Shown: piece by piece, positions 32,326 through 41,474 of the stretch
Position numbering within the stretch: position 1 is the stretch's first letter
How the letters are laid out: each line of letters starts with the position of its first letter
Program-made: the position numbers and the translations under genes
Notes under the pieces: model-generated
Database searches by the model: none
What the model was told of the DNA's origin: nothing
The model's input: the letters and a program-made list of their open reading frames with translations, nothing else
NCBI RefSeq assembly: GCF_016783915.1
Contig: NZ_JADHVT010000022.1
Span: 1-48,131 of the forward strand
DNA length: 48,131 nucleotides
Direction of reading: 5' to 3'
Source of the DNA: Acidovorax sp.
GTDB taxonomy: Bacteria; Pseudomonadota; Gammaproteobacteria; Burkholderiales; Burkholderiaceae_C

Positions 32326-33411
32326 ATGAGCAACTTTGACCATTTCGTCGGCACCCGCCCTGTCTCCGATCAGCACGCCTTCGACATCGAAACGCTGACT
32401 GCATGGCTCTCCAAGAACATGGAGGGCTTTGTTGGCCCGCTGACGGTGGAGATGTTCAAGGGTGGGCAGTCCAATCCCACCTACAAACTCATCACCCCCG
32501 GCACCAGCTACGTGATGCGCGCCAAGCCGGGACCCGTGGCCAAACTGCTGCCTTCGGCCCACGCCATCGAACGCGAATTCGCGGTGATGAGTGGCCTGTA
32601 CGGCACCGACGTGCCAGTGCCCCGCATGTTCGTGCTGTGCGAGGACGAATCGGTGATCGGCCGTGCCTTTTACGTGATGGAGTGCATGCAGGGCCGCGTG
32701 CTGTGGGACCAATCTTTGCCAGGGATGACGCCCGCCGAGCGCGGTGACATCTACAACGAGATGAACCGCGTGATTGCCGCACTGCACACCGTGAAGTTTG
32801 CGGACCGGGGCCTGGCCAGCTATGGCAAACCCGGCAACTACTTTGACCGCCAGATCGGCCGTTGGAGCAAGCAATACATGGCGTCCATCACGCAACCCAT
32901 CGAAGAGATGGACCGTCTGATGGAGTGGTTGCCCGCCAACATGCCCGCCAGCGCGCGGGACGAGGGCCATGTGTCCATCGTGCACGGCGACTACCGCCTG
33001 GACAACCTGATGTTCCACCCCACCGAGCCGCGCGTGATTGCTGTGCTCGACTGGGAGCTGTCCACGCTGGGCCACCCGCTGGCCGACTTCAGCTACCACT
33101 GTATGAGCTGGCACATTCCTGCCTCGCTCGGGCGCGGTATTGCAGGGCTGGACATAGGCGCGCTGGGCATTCCCGACGAAGACACCTACATCCGCAAGTA
33201 CTGCGAGCGTACCGGCATCGCCACGCCTGAAGCCTTGCGCGCGGACTGGAACTTCTATCTCGCCTACAACATGTTCCGCATAGCGGCCATCCTGCAAGGC
33301 ATTGCCAAGCGGGTAGAGGCCGGCACGGCCTCCAGCGCCCAGGCCAAGGCCTCAGGCGATACCGCACGACCCATGGCCCAGCTGGCCTGGTCGTTTGCGC
33401 AGCGCGACTGA
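32326..33411 (+). CDS. Phosphotransferase family protein (ACAD10/11 kinase-like)
   Basis: A 361-residue aminoglycoside-phosphotransferase/choline-kinase fold. The nucleotide site has FKGGQSNPTYKLITPG and YVMRAKPGPVAKLLPSAHAI with the ATP lysine; the catalytic loop is IVHGDYRLDNLMFHP and the metal Asp motif VIAVLDWELSTLGHPLADF. In bacteria this subfamily lies next to acyl-CoA dehydrogenases and corresponds to the kinase half of mammalian ACAD10/11, which phosphorylates 4-hydroxyacyl-CoA before its removal. The acyl-CoA dehydrogenase is the next gene, 54 bases on, so the same 4-hydroxy-acid route is likely here. Confidence 0.88.
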   Translation: MSNFDHFVGTRPVSDQHAFDIETLTAWLSKNMEGFVGPLTVEMFKGGQSNPTYKLITPGTSYVMRAKPGPVAKLLPSAHAIEREFAVMSGLYGTDVPVPRMFVLCEDESVIGRAFYVMECMQGRVLWDQSLPGMTPAERGDIYNEMNRVIAALHTVKFADRGLASYGKPGNYFDRQIGRWSKQYMASITQPIEEMDRLMEWLPANMPASARDEGHVSIVHGDYRLDNLMFHPTEPRVIAVLDWELSTLGHPLADFSYHCMSWHIPASLGRGIAGLDIGALGIPDEDTYIRKYCERTGIATPEALRADWNFYLAYNMFRIAAILQGIAKRVEAGTASSAQAKASGDTARPMAQLAWSFAQRD

Positions 33412-33465
33412 ACACGCGACGCAACGCCAAGCGCCGCCCCACGATTACCAACGGAGAAGAAACCC

Positions 33466-34740
33466 ATGGACTTTGACTACTCGCCCAAAACCAAGGAACT
33501 GCAGGCCAAGCTGCTCCAGTTCATGGATGACCACATCTATCCGAACGAGTCTGCCTACAAAGACGAACTGACCGCCAACACGGCTGCGGGCAAGCGCTGG
33601 AGCGCGCTGAACACCATCGAGAACCTCAAGCCCAAGGCCCAGGCCGCCGGGTTGTGGAACCTGTTTCTCCCGGTCGATAGCGCCGCAGCATCGGGCTACG
33701 CCGGTGCAGGGCTGACCAACCAGGAATACGCACCGCTGGCAGAAATCATGGGTCGTGTGCCATGGGCCAGTGAGGTGTTCAACTGCTCCGCACCAGACAC
33801 CGGCAACATGGAAACCATTGCCCGTTACGGTGACGATGCCAACAAGGCCCGCTGGCTCAAGCCGCTGCTCGAAGGCAAGATCCGCTCCGCGTTCGCGATG
33901 ACCGAACCCGACGTGGCATCGAGCGACGCCACCAACATCGAAACGCGCATTGAGCGCCAGGGCGACGAGTATGTGATCAACGGCCGCAAGTGGTGGATCT
34001 CCGGTGCTGCCGACCCGCGCTGCGCCGTGTTCATCACCATGGGCAAGACCGATCCCGAAGCCCCCCGCCATTCACAGCAGAGCATGGTACTGGTGCCCGC
34101 CGACACCCACGGCATCAAGATCATCCGTCCGCTGAACGTGCTGGGCTATGACGACGCGCCTCACGGTCACGTCGAGATGACCTTCGAGAACGTACGTGTG
34201 CCAGTATCCAACATTCTGCTGGGTGAAGGCCGTGGCTTCGAGATCGCCCAAGGTCGCCTGGGCCCCGGACGCATCCACCACTGCATGCGCCTCATCGGCC
34301 TGGCTGAACGTGCCCTCGAGCTGATGTGCAAGCGCGCTTCGTCGCGCGTGGCCTTTGGCAAGACCGTGGCCCAGCAGACGGTGACGCAGGAGCGTATTGC
34401 CGAGGCCCGCTGCAAGATCGATATGGCCCGTCTGCTCACGCTCAAGGCTGCGTGGCTGATGGACGTGGCCGGCAACAAGGTTGCCAAAACCGAAATCGCG
34501 ATGATCAAGGTAGTGGCCCCCAGCATGGCCTGCCAGGTGATCGACTGGGCCATGCAGGTGCACGGCGGCGGCGGCATGTCTGACGACTTCCCCCTGGCCT
34601 ACGCCTACGCCGGTGCGCGCACCCTGCGTTTTGCCGATGGCCCGGACGAAGTGCACCGCAACGCCATTGCCAAGTGGGAGCTGGGCAAGTACGGCAGCTA
34701 CGGCCGCGACGCCGCAGTGCCGGTGACACGCGGTAGCTGA
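33466..34740 (+). CDS. Acyl-CoA dehydrogenase (ACAD10/11 type)
   Basis: A 424-residue FAD enzyme. [20 protein letters not shown] and [18 protein letters not shown] form the flavin/substrate part; [20 protein letters not shown] and the C-terminal [20 protein letters not shown] then [15 protein letters not shown] carry the dimer and active-site region. The catalytic glutamate position of long-chain-type enzymes is not certain from this reading. The N-terminus ([23 protein letters not shown]) matches the subfamily paired with the kinase-like protein directly upstream. GGAGAAG precedes the ATG. Confidence 0.92.
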   Translation: MDFDYSPKTKELQAKLLQFMDDHIYPNESAYKDELTANTAAGKRWSALNTIENLKPKAQAAGLWNLFLPVDSAAASGYAGAGLTNQEYAPLAEIMGRVPWASEVFNCSAPDTGNMETIARYGDDANKARWLKPLLEGKIRSAFAMTEPDVASSDATNIETRIERQGDEYVINGRKWWISGAADPRCAVFITMGKTDPEAPRHSQQSMVLVPADTHGIKIIRPLNVLGYDDAPHGHVEMTFENVRVPVSNILLGEGRGFEIAQGRLGPGRIHHCMRLIGLAERALELMCKRASSRVAFGKTVAQQTVTQERIAEARCKIDMARLLTLKAAWLMDVAGNKVAKTEIAMIKVVAPSMACQVIDWAMQVHGGGGMSDDFPLAYAYAGARTLRFADGPDEVHRNAIAKWELGKYGSYGRDAAVPVTRGS

Positions 34741-34769
34741 AGCGCACCTACGGCGCACTCACGGCGCCC

Positions 34770-35495
34770 CTATGGCCTTGCTGCGTCCTGCGCCTGTGCA
34801 TCAGCAGGCGAAGGGTGCGGCAGGTTCTGCAAAGCCCCTTGGGCAGCCGCCAGTAGCAATTGCGTAGCCTGGGCGATTTCCTTCAGGCTGCGCTGGGTAT
34901 GCTCCATGCGCAGGTATACCTTGCCACGTACCAGCATCAACAGCAGCGGCGACTGCGCTCGCACTTCGCCGCCCTCGCCTTCGACTATGTTGAGCAGTTG
35001 AGACACGACGGGCGCATGGATCCAGCGCTGCGCGGTCTCCATGCGCTCGGCCACCACCGCAAAGTGCTTACGGAACGAGGCCGGCAGCCCCGGCCAGGCT
35101 ACCTCTTCATACATGGCCAGCCAGCGCATTTCCTCGGGCAGGCTGGCATTCACCGTGGTCTGCAATGTGTCGGTGATGGCGTTGTAGGCGTTGCCCTCCA
35201 GGGACTCCTGCAAGGGGCGGTTCAGCACCATCACCGCCGCATCGGGGTCCACTCCCAGATCGGCGCGCCCTCGCAGCTCCAGGCCGTGTACGTAGTCGCG
35301 CGTAGGGTTGCCACACTCCAGCCGCCACGGACGAGCGCCCAAGTCGCCCCCCAGATCAAAATGCCCCTCTACCGACTGCGGCACGATCGCCAGGCGCTGG
35401 GTGGCTGCCCACCGGACCACCTCTTGATTGGACACAGGTCGTGTGGCAGTCGCGCCGCCAGACAGATGCAGTGCTTTGCGAAGACGGTCAAGCAT
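34770..35495 (-). CDS. Conserved protein of unknown function
   Basis: A 241-residue protein without a signal peptide or membrane segment. Features visible: a basic N-terminus (MLDRLRKALHL), RPLQESLEGNAYNAITDTLQ at the centre, an acidic/helical stretch EEMRWLAMYEEVAWPGLP, and a C-terminal region QSPLLLMLVRGKVYLRMEH followed by a helix. I do not recognise the family. It is convergent with the acyl-CoA dehydrogenase (30 bases) and divergent from the L,D-transpeptidase-like gene. Confidence 0.7.
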   Translation of the reverse strand: MLDRLRKALHLSGGATATRPVSNQEVVRWAATQRLAIVPQSVEGHFDLGGDLGARPWRLECGNPTRDYVHGLELRGRADLGVDPDAAVMVLNRPLQESLEGNAYNAITDTLQTTVNASLPEEMRWLAMYEEVAWPGLPASFRKHFAVVAERMETAQRWIHAPVVSQLLNIVEGEGGEVRAQSPLLLMLVRGKVYLRMEHTQRSLKEIAQATQLLLAAAQGALQNLPHPSPADAQAQDAARP

Positions 35496-35502
35496 GGTGA
35501 TT

Positions 35503-35519
35503 CGAAGCCCTGGGCTTCG
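35503..35519. promoter_or_regulatory. Perfect palindrome just upstream of the unknown gene
   Basis: CGAAGCCC and GGGCTTCG around a single T, 8 bases from the ATG of the minus-strand gene at 35495. It could be an operator or an mRNA hairpin next to the start codon. A second inverted repeat, GGTGAAC and GTTCACC, lies at 35573-35601 in the same divergent gap. Confidence 0.35.
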
Positions 35520-35716
35520 CGGAAGTCACGGATGCAGGCATTATTGGGGGCATTGGCCGCTGCGGCAAACCGGGTGAACGCCTTCTGTGACCTGGTTCAC
35601 CATGCCGGAAGGACAAAGCGGCGAACGGCTGGTGTGGCCACTCCCCAAGCGCATGGGCGCTGCACCGCGCCGGAGCGCCCCCGCCGCATTCACTTTTGGC
35701 GATCTGAACAGCCCAC

Positions 35717-36346
35717 ATGCTCTTCTCTATGGACCGCAGACTTGCGCTTATCACGGTGGCTGGTGCGCTGGCCGCTCCGGGGACCGCCCTGGCGCTGCCC
35801 GACGACGCATCGGCCAGGGTGCGCCAGCTGGTGCGCTGGTCCGCTGCGACGGCCGACCACCAGGGCTTGCCGTTTGCCGTGATCGACAAGCCCGCTGCGC
35901 GCATCCACGTGTTTTCTGCCCAGGCCCAATGGCTGGGCAGCGCGCCCGTGCTGCTGGGTGCCGCTGCAGGCGACCGCACAGCCATGGGCATCGGGGCCAA
36001 GCCGCTGGCCCACATCCGTCCGCACGAACGTACCACCCCTGCAGGCCGCTTTGTGACCGAGCCCGGCCGCAACCTGCAGGGTGAAGACATTGTGTGGATC
36101 GACTACGACGCTGCCGTCTCACTGCATCGGGTGCGCAGCGTGAGCGCCGCAGAGCGCCGCCTACAGCGCCTGGCAAGCTCCAGCACCCGAGAAAAACGCA
36201 TCAGCTATGGCTGTGTGAACGCACCCGCAGCGTTCTACGACCAGTTCATCGCGCCCTGGTTTGGGCGGACGCCAGGGGTGATCTACGTGCTGCCGGATAC
36301 CGAGCCTTTTGCTACATTTTTTGAAGCAGCCAGCACATATGAATAG
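35717..36346 (+). CDS. L,D-transpeptidase-like (YkuD-type) protein
   Basis: A 209-residue exported protein. A signal peptide (LALITVAGALAAPGTALA) precedes a domain with HVFSAQAQWLGSAPVLLG, RTTPAGRFVTEP and the cysteine motif KRISYGCVNAPAAFYDQFIA, which matches the YkuD pattern where the catalytic cysteine follows an SxGC sequence; the usual upstream His is less clear. YkuD enzymes crosslink or edit peptidoglycan. A start at MDRRLAL (35729) is equally likely. The last 12 residues (FATFFEAASTYE) are encoded within a dispersed repeat element. Confidence 0.72.
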   Translation: MLFSMDRRLALITVAGALAAPGTALALPDDASARVRQLVRWSAATADHQGLPFAVIDKPAARIHVFSAQAQWLGSAPVLLGAAAGDRTAMGIGAKPLAHIRPHERTTPAGRFVTEPGRNLQGEDIVWIDYDAAVSLHRVRSVSAAERRLQRLASSSTREKRISYGCVNAPAAFYDQFIAPWFGRTPGVIYVLPDTEPFATFFEAASTYE

Positions 36347-36370
36347 TGCGCTACCGGCCGATTTCACTCA
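36310..36370. repeat. Dispersed repeat, copy D, overlapping a gene end
   Basis: TTTTGAAGCAGCCAGCACAT, spacer, AGTGCGCTACCGGCCGATTT. It shares GCCGATTT with copy E. Its first half supplies the C-terminal codons and stop of the L,D-transpeptidase-like gene. Confidence 0.55.
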
Positions 36371-36443
36371 AATTCTCTGCCCAACACGCCGTGGGAGCAG
36401 GAACCGGCACTTCCGGCGGTAGCCACCCAGACGTCGCCCAGAC

Positions 36444-37457
36444 TCAAGCCGCTGCGCGTTGCAAGCGAAAGACCGGCCGGCGGCCGCCCACCACCAGCCC
36501 CTTGGCATTGCGGATGACCGCGTTTCTGCGCGGCGCCAGTGCCTCTTGCTGGGCGGGGTCCAGCCATCCCAGCTGGTCCATCACCTCCACCGCAGCCGCC
36601 ACCTGCGCCGCCATGTTGCCGTCCATGATCTTGAGGGCAAAGGCCTCGCCACGGCTGCGGCTGCCCACCACCTGCACCCCGTCGGCCCCGGTCTTCGAGA
36701 CCCAGTCGCCCCGCCCTGCCCGCATGAAATCCAGGTCGTGCCGACCGGTGCCGGAGCCCAGCTCCGGGCGTTGCACCATGGCATCGGCCAGTGCGGTCAG
36801 GCTCCGGTCCAGATCCGTGTCGGGCGCCCCACCCGCCAGGCGCGCATAGCCACGGGCCAGGTGAGCGAGCGGCATGGCGTAGTTGGGGGCGGAGCAGCCA
36901 TCGATGCCCATGGCCAGTTGCTCAGGCGCCAGCCCCACTGCCTGCGCCACCCGCTCACGAATCGCCCGCTGCAACGGGTGCGCAGGGTCCAGATGGTTGT
37001 CGAGCGGCCAGCCCTGCTGCACACAATGGGCGACAAAACCCGCGTGTTTGCCGCTGCAGTTGTTGTGGCGCTCGTCGGGTACTAATCCGTCTGGCAGCAC
37101 GCCGTGGCCCAGTTCCGCAAACAGCGGCCGATGGCACCCGCAGCGCAGAACGTGGTAGTTCTGCCCCACGCTGTCCAGCATGCGCTCAACCTGCTGCACA
37201 TGCATGGGCTCTCCGTTGTGGCTGGCGCATAGCAGGGCCAGTTCGCTCACGCCCCAGCCCAGCGCCTGGGCCCCGCCAGACTGCAAGAACGGCAGGGCCT
37301 GAAATGCCTTGATGGTGGAGCGCGTGAACGTGACCGTGTACGGGTCGCCCACCTGCGCCAGCACACGGCCTTGGCAATCGGCCACCGCCACGGCGCCCCA
37401 GTGCTGGCATTCGGCGAGGTCGCCCCGGGTCACCTCGATCAGCGGAACAAAACCCAT
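36444..37457 (-). CDS. L-asparaginase, R. etli AnsA (PF06089) type
   Basis: A 337-residue enzyme of the asparaginase II family related to Rhizobium etli AnsA, not to the E. coli AnsB or plant types. The family marks are VTFTRSTIKAFQALPFLQSG with the serine/lysine pair, HNGEP, RHNNCSGKHAGFV, the cysteine motif ELGHGVLPDG region and VSKTGADGVQVV. It hydrolyses asparagine to aspartate and ammonia. No signal peptide is visible, so it should be cytoplasmic. It follows the penicillin-acylase gene by 18 bases on the same strand, probably as an operon. Confidence 0.85.
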   Translation of the reverse strand: MGFVPLIEVTRGDLAECQHWGAVAVADCQGRVLAQVGDPYTVTFTRSTIKAFQALPFLQSGGAQALGWGVSELALLCASHNGEPMHVQQVERMLDSVGQNYHVLRCGCHRPLFAELGHGVLPDGLVPDERHNNCSGKHAGFVAHCVQQGWPLDNHLDPAHPLQRAIRERVAQAVGLAPEQLAMGIDGCSAPNYAMPLAHLARGYARLAGGAPDTDLDRSLTALADAMVQRPELGSGTGRHDLDFMRAGRGDWVSKTGADGVQVVGSRSRGEAFALKIMDGNMAAQVAAAVEVMDQLGWLDPAQQEALAPRRNAVIRNAKGLVVGGRRPVFRLQRAAA

Positions 37458-37475
37458 GGTGATCTCCAGCAGTGG

Positions 37476-40028
37476 TTACTGCGCCGCCGGTGCGGGGGCC
37501 AGCGTCAATTCGTGGGCCCAGCGTGCAGGCTGGCGCTGCAGGGCGCGGTAGCCCGTCTGCGCCCAGGTGCTGCTCATGTCGCGGTAACGCGGCGAAAACA
37601 CCAGGCCACTTTGTCCGGTCTGGTAGATGAAGCGCGACTGCTCCAGGTCGGCCAGATCGTACACCGCGCGCAGCGATGCGGCGTGGCGGTTCACAAACGG
37701 GCCCTTGGCTTCGCCCGCGTTGTACTGCCCCACATTGACGGTGTAGGCGTCGCCATGCGATGGCTCGCTCACGTCAAAAAAGCGGGCCAGTGCAGGCACA
37801 TTGCCAAACGGCCGGTGCACGCTGAGTGCCGGGTGCGCCGCGCCCCAGCGCCATTGCGCGGGGTCTGCGCCGTAGGCCGCCTGCAGCCGGTCGAGCGCGC
37901 GTCCCAGTGCTGCGGCCGACTGCTCTGCACACGATGCGGGCTGGCACCACCAAGTGTCGTTGCGCTCCAGGATGCCCTCCAGCGCGGCCCGGTAGTCGCG
38001 TTTGCCATAGGTCGCGGTGAATCGTGCCTCGCCGATGCGCGGCACGATCAGGCCGCGCGCCAGCTCGTCGGTCCATGCGGCAAACACCAGGGGCGCAGCC
38101 TTGCCCGCATCCATCACGCCGTCAAAGCCTTGGAGCTGCTCTTGCGCAGCCGTTGCCAGCGGGTGCGATGACTTGGCCTGCTGCAGGTAGGGTAGCAGCC
38201 TGCGTGTGGCCAGCGAGGTCACATCGCGGTGGATGGCCTGCATGCTCGCGGCATCGTGCTTGTCAGTCGCCTCGATCAGCTGCGCAATGCGTTCGTAGCG
38301 GTAGGGCAAGGCCCAGTCTTGGGTCAGGTAGTGGGGATAGTCCGGCGCAGTCACCCGCTGGTTGGCGGTGGCAATCCAGCCCCGGGCGCCATTGTCCTCG
38401 GGCGTCTGGTCATACGGCAGCCAGCCCTTCCAGTCGTACCGGGCGTCCCAGCCCGGTGACGGCGCCACGCCCCGGATGTCGTTGGCAGGGTCTCGCACAG
38501 GCGCGCGGCCAGCGGCCTTGAAACGGATGTTGCCCTGGTCATCGGCCGCCACCACGTTCTGCATCGGCGAGTGATAGTGCGAGAGGGCCGCGAACAACGC
38601 GTCCACCGATTTCGCCTGATTGGTCTGGAGGCCCGCCAGCACCGTCTGGTTGTCGGCATCGAGCGCGCTCCAGCGCAGCGCCAGCACGTATTTGCCGAGG
38701 TCCAGCACGTCCGCATGCGACTTCTGTGCGTCGCTCAACACGGGGCCGTGCCGCGTGCTGCGCACCTTCAGGGCGACATCGGCCTGCCCTTTCACGCGAA
38801 TGGTTTCGTTGCGCACCGTGAAGGGCGTCCAGCCCTCGGGCGTGCGGTACTGCGAGGCGTCTGCGGGGTTGATCTGCTCCAGGTACAGGTCCTGAACATC
38901 GGGGCCGGTGTTGGTGAAGCCCCAGGCCACTTTGTCCGTACGGCCCAGCACCACAAAGGGCATGCCGGGCAAGGTGGCGCCCACCGCGTCGATGGCGCCC
39001 ATGGGGGTGCCGTCAGACGCCTGGCCTGCGGGCGCCTGCAAGCCCGCAAAGTACCAGATGGCGGGTGCCGACAGGCCCAGGTGCGGGTCGTTGGCCAGCA
39101 GCGGTTTGCCACTCACGGTACGGGTGCCCGCCAACACCCAGTTGTTGCTGCCCTTGCCTTCGTTGGTGCCCGCGTTGCGCGTGAGCTCATCAGTCCAGGC
39201 CAGCATGCCGGCACTGATCTGGCGGGACAAAGGCCCGTCGCCCAGCGCAGCAGATGCAGCTCCCCGGTCGACCGGTTCAGCGGCGGCCGCCGGTGCAGCA
39301 GAAGCGCTGGCATCGGTGGCCCGGTACACCCCCAACTGCAGGTACAACGCGGCCAGGTCGGCCGAGGCAGCGGGGCGCTCCCCCGGGTACGGTGGCATCA
39401 GTTGCCACAAGCGCTCGGTGTCCAGCGTTTTGGCGATGGACAGCCGCGCAAACTCGTTGCCCCAGTTGCCTCCCAGGTCCAGGGCCATCATCAGCGCCCA
39501 ACCCACACTGTCTTCTGGCTCCCAAACCGCGCCTGCGACCCCGCCAGGCTGAACGCCCAGAATATGAAACTCAGGCGACAGCGCCTGGGGGCGGTTTTGG
39601 TGGAAAGCGTGGATGCCCTGGCTGTAGGCCTGCAGGGCCTCCTGGGCATACAACGGCAGACCTGCATACTGCCGCTTGGCCGTGCCCATGATGTCCAGCG
39701 TGCGCATGAGCTTGTCGGTCTCCAGCGTGGCGGGCCCGAACACCTCGGACAGCTCGCCGTGCATCAAGCGGCGATTGAACTCCAGCTGCCAGGTGCGCTC
39801 CTGCGCATGCACGTAGCCCATGGCAAACCAGGCGTCTTGCGGAGACTGCGCGCGGATGTGGGTAACGTCAGCGCCATCGCGCTGCACCTGCACGGCTTGG
39901 CGCAGGCCCTTGACGACCAGCTTGCCATCCAGCGCCGCAAAGCTGCGCTGCACATACACCGCAGCCACCGTGCCGGCCAGCAATGCCGCAACCACCAGCC
40001 CGACGGCCGTTCGCTTCATCCACGCCAT
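37476..40028 (-). CDS. Penicillin acylase family N-terminal-nucleophile hydrolase
   Basis: An 850-residue precursor. An N-terminal membrane or signal segment (VGLVVAALLAGTVAAVYVQ) is followed by the alpha part with ITHIRAQ-like and MGYVHAQERTWQLEFNRR sequence. The nucleophile after self-cleavage is Ser294 in KGSNNWVLAGTRT, then PLLANDPHLGLSAPAIWYF, and the Asn-containing oxyanion region follows. Family enzymes cleave amide-linked acyl groups, such as beta-lactams or acyl-homoserine lactones; which one here is unknown. AGGAG lies 9 bases before the ATG. It lies upstream of the asparaginase gene. Confidence 0.9.
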   Translation of the reverse strand: MAWMKRTAVGLVVAALLAGTVAAVYVQRSFAALDGKLVVKGLRQAVQVQRDGADVTHIRAQSPQDAWFAMGYVHAQERTWQLEFNRRLMHGELSEVFGPATLETDKLMRTLDIMGTAKRQYAGLPLYAQEALQAYSQGIHAFHQNRPQALSPEFHILGVQPGGVAGAVWEPEDSVGWALMMALDLGGNWGNEFARLSIAKTLDTERLWQLMPPYPGERPAASADLAALYLQLGVYRATDASASAAPAAAAEPVDRGAASAALGDGPLSRQISAGMLAWTDELTRNAGTNEGKGSNNWVLAGTRTVSGKPLLANDPHLGLSAPAIWYFAGLQAPAGQASDGTPMGAIDAVGATLPGMPFVVLGRTDKVAWGFTNTGPDVQDLYLEQINPADASQYRTPEGWTPFTVRNETIRVKGQADVALKVRSTRHGPVLSDAQKSHADVLDLGKYVLALRWSALDADNQTVLAGLQTNQAKSVDALFAALSHYHSPMQNVVAADDQGNIRFKAAGRAPVRDPANDIRGVAPSPGWDARYDWKGWLPYDQTPEDNGARGWIATANQRVTAPDYPHYLTQDWALPYRYERIAQLIEATDKHDAASMQAIHRDVTSLATRRLLPYLQQAKSSHPLATAAQEQLQGFDGVMDAGKAAPLVFAAWTDELARGLIVPRIGEARFTATYGKRDYRAALEGILERNDTWWCQPASCAEQSAAALGRALDRLQAAYGADPAQWRWGAAHPALSVHRPFGNVPALARFFDVSEPSHGDAYTVNVGQYNAGEAKGPFVNRHAASLRAVYDLADLEQSRFIYQTGQSGLVFSPRYRDMSSTWAQTGYRALQRQPARWAHELTLAPAPAAQ

Positions 40029-40143
40029 GTCTCATGTCTCCTGATTCTTGTGGGTTATTTGTATTGATTCGGAAGTAAATGCAGGTTGCGCCCCGACCGG
40101 AAACCCACCACACAGTGACAGCCGTCGGTGGCGGCCGAAGGAC

Positions 40144-41073
40144 TCAGCCCAGGTGAACGCGGGTACCGGCGACCTGAAAGTTCATGACCGGAGCACTGGG
40201 CTCGGTAAATGGAACCCCCAGCGCAATCTGCCCCGTGCCATGCAGGATGCAGGCATCGCGGCGCAGCCGCACTGGCGAGTCGCTGCCGTCAAACTGCACC
40301 CAGGTGCCAAAGCTGCTCATATCGGTGAGCACAAAGCCGCTGTTGCGCCAGTCGATGCGCGCATGCAGACGCGACACACGGGGGTCGTTGATGCACAGCT
40401 GTGCATGGGTAGCACGCCCCACATGCACAGGCGCATCCGACGAGGTGAACGACATATCTACGCCGTGCCAGGAAAACTGGATCTGCCCCAGGATGGAATC
40501 GGCCGGCGCAAAACTGCTGACCAGCGCCGCCTGCATGGTGAGCGAGTCGGGCTCTTCATTCTCGCGCCATTCCACTTGGTAGAGCATCTGCAACTCGGCC
40601 TTGCCACGGATCTCCATCAGGCCGAGCTTGCGGTACCACACGTCAGGCGCCACGCCCGCCAACAGCACTGCCGTCTCGGTAGCCCAGATCTCGGCCGGGC
40701 CCGCGCGCTCACACAGGCGGGAGGCCACGTTGACGGCATCACCGTAGCAGTCGCCGTCCACATCGACCACCTCACCGCTGGCCACGCCCACGCGAATGTC
40801 CATGCGCAATGGCTGTGGCCAACGGTCCAGACGCGCCTTGTGCTGGCGCAGCATGTGCGTGGTGGCAGTCACAGCACTGGCCGCATCGCCAAAAACACAC
40901 AACACACCGTCGCCCAGCTTCTTGACCACACGGCCCGCATGTGCCTCGATGGTGTCACTGATCCACTGCGTGACTTGGGTCACCGCCTCTGTGGCGCGCT
41001 CGTTGCCCAGCGTTTCATACAACGAGGTGCTGCCTGAAATGTCGGCGAAGACCACCGTCGACAACACACTCAT
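40144..41073 (-). CDS. Class III adenylate cyclase fused to an FHA domain
   Basis: A 309-residue cytoplasmic protein. Residues 1-about 175 are a class III cyclase: metal aspartates D11 (VFADISGST) and D55 (KKLGDGV), a Lys at 51, Asp112 in GDAVNVASRL and the transition-state pair N115/R119. The Lys/Asp pair is the adenine-type choice, so cAMP is the likely product. Residues about 210-285 form an FHA domain (VHVGRATHAQL, SRLHARI, DMSSFGTWVQ), which reads phosphothreonine. The gene is alone, between the acylase and a gap; no kinase is near. Coupling of Thr phosphorylation to cAMP is inference. Confidence 0.88.
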   Translation of the reverse strand: MSVLSTVVFADISGSTSLYETLGNERATEAVTQVTQWISDTIEAHAGRVVKKLGDGVLCVFGDAASAVTATTHMLRQHKARLDRWPQPLRMDIRVGVASGEVVDVDGDCYGDAVNVASRLCERAGPAEIWATETAVLLAGVAPDVWYRKLGLMEIRGKAELQMLYQVEWRENEEPDSLTMQAALVSSFAPADSILGQIQFSWHGVDMSFTSSDAPVHVGRATHAQLCINDPRVSRLHARIDWRNSGFVLTDMSSFGTWVQFDGSDSPVRLRRDACILHGTGQIALGVPFTEPSAPVMNFQVAGTRVHLG

Positions 41074-41474
41074 GAACGACGGCCCATTAGTAACATCATG
41101 TGAACCAGTTTAGTGCAAGCTCAACGAAGACGCATCTACCAAAGCGTCAACAATCCTGCGCTGAGGTCTTTGCAGACCGCACACGCCCCCCGTTTTGAGC
41201 CGCCTTCGGCCGTGTTGGTACCCAGGTGCACGGCAGGACATGCACCACACGGTCACGCGAACGCCCGAATGGCGTGGGGCCTCCCTGGGCCTTGGAACAC
41301 CGTGCGCTGCGCTGTCAGCTCGCTGCAAACATCCGGGAAGAATGCGTAAAAGTTCGCTACAAACGGGCGCGCTGTGTTGTCTTTATGCAAAAACAGGAGC
41401 GCCGCCCTTGCATCAATCCTCACTCCCGCTTACTTTGATCGACCCTGTTACAAGAACCGCACTGCCCTCCGCCC
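41074..41474. other. Gap with no supported gene
   Basis: 401 bases between the cyclase-FHA start and the small gene at 41475. I find short open frames only, none with a ribosome site or a recognisable product, and no tRNA or riboswitch. The 5' part must hold the cyclase promoter. Confidence 0.5.
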
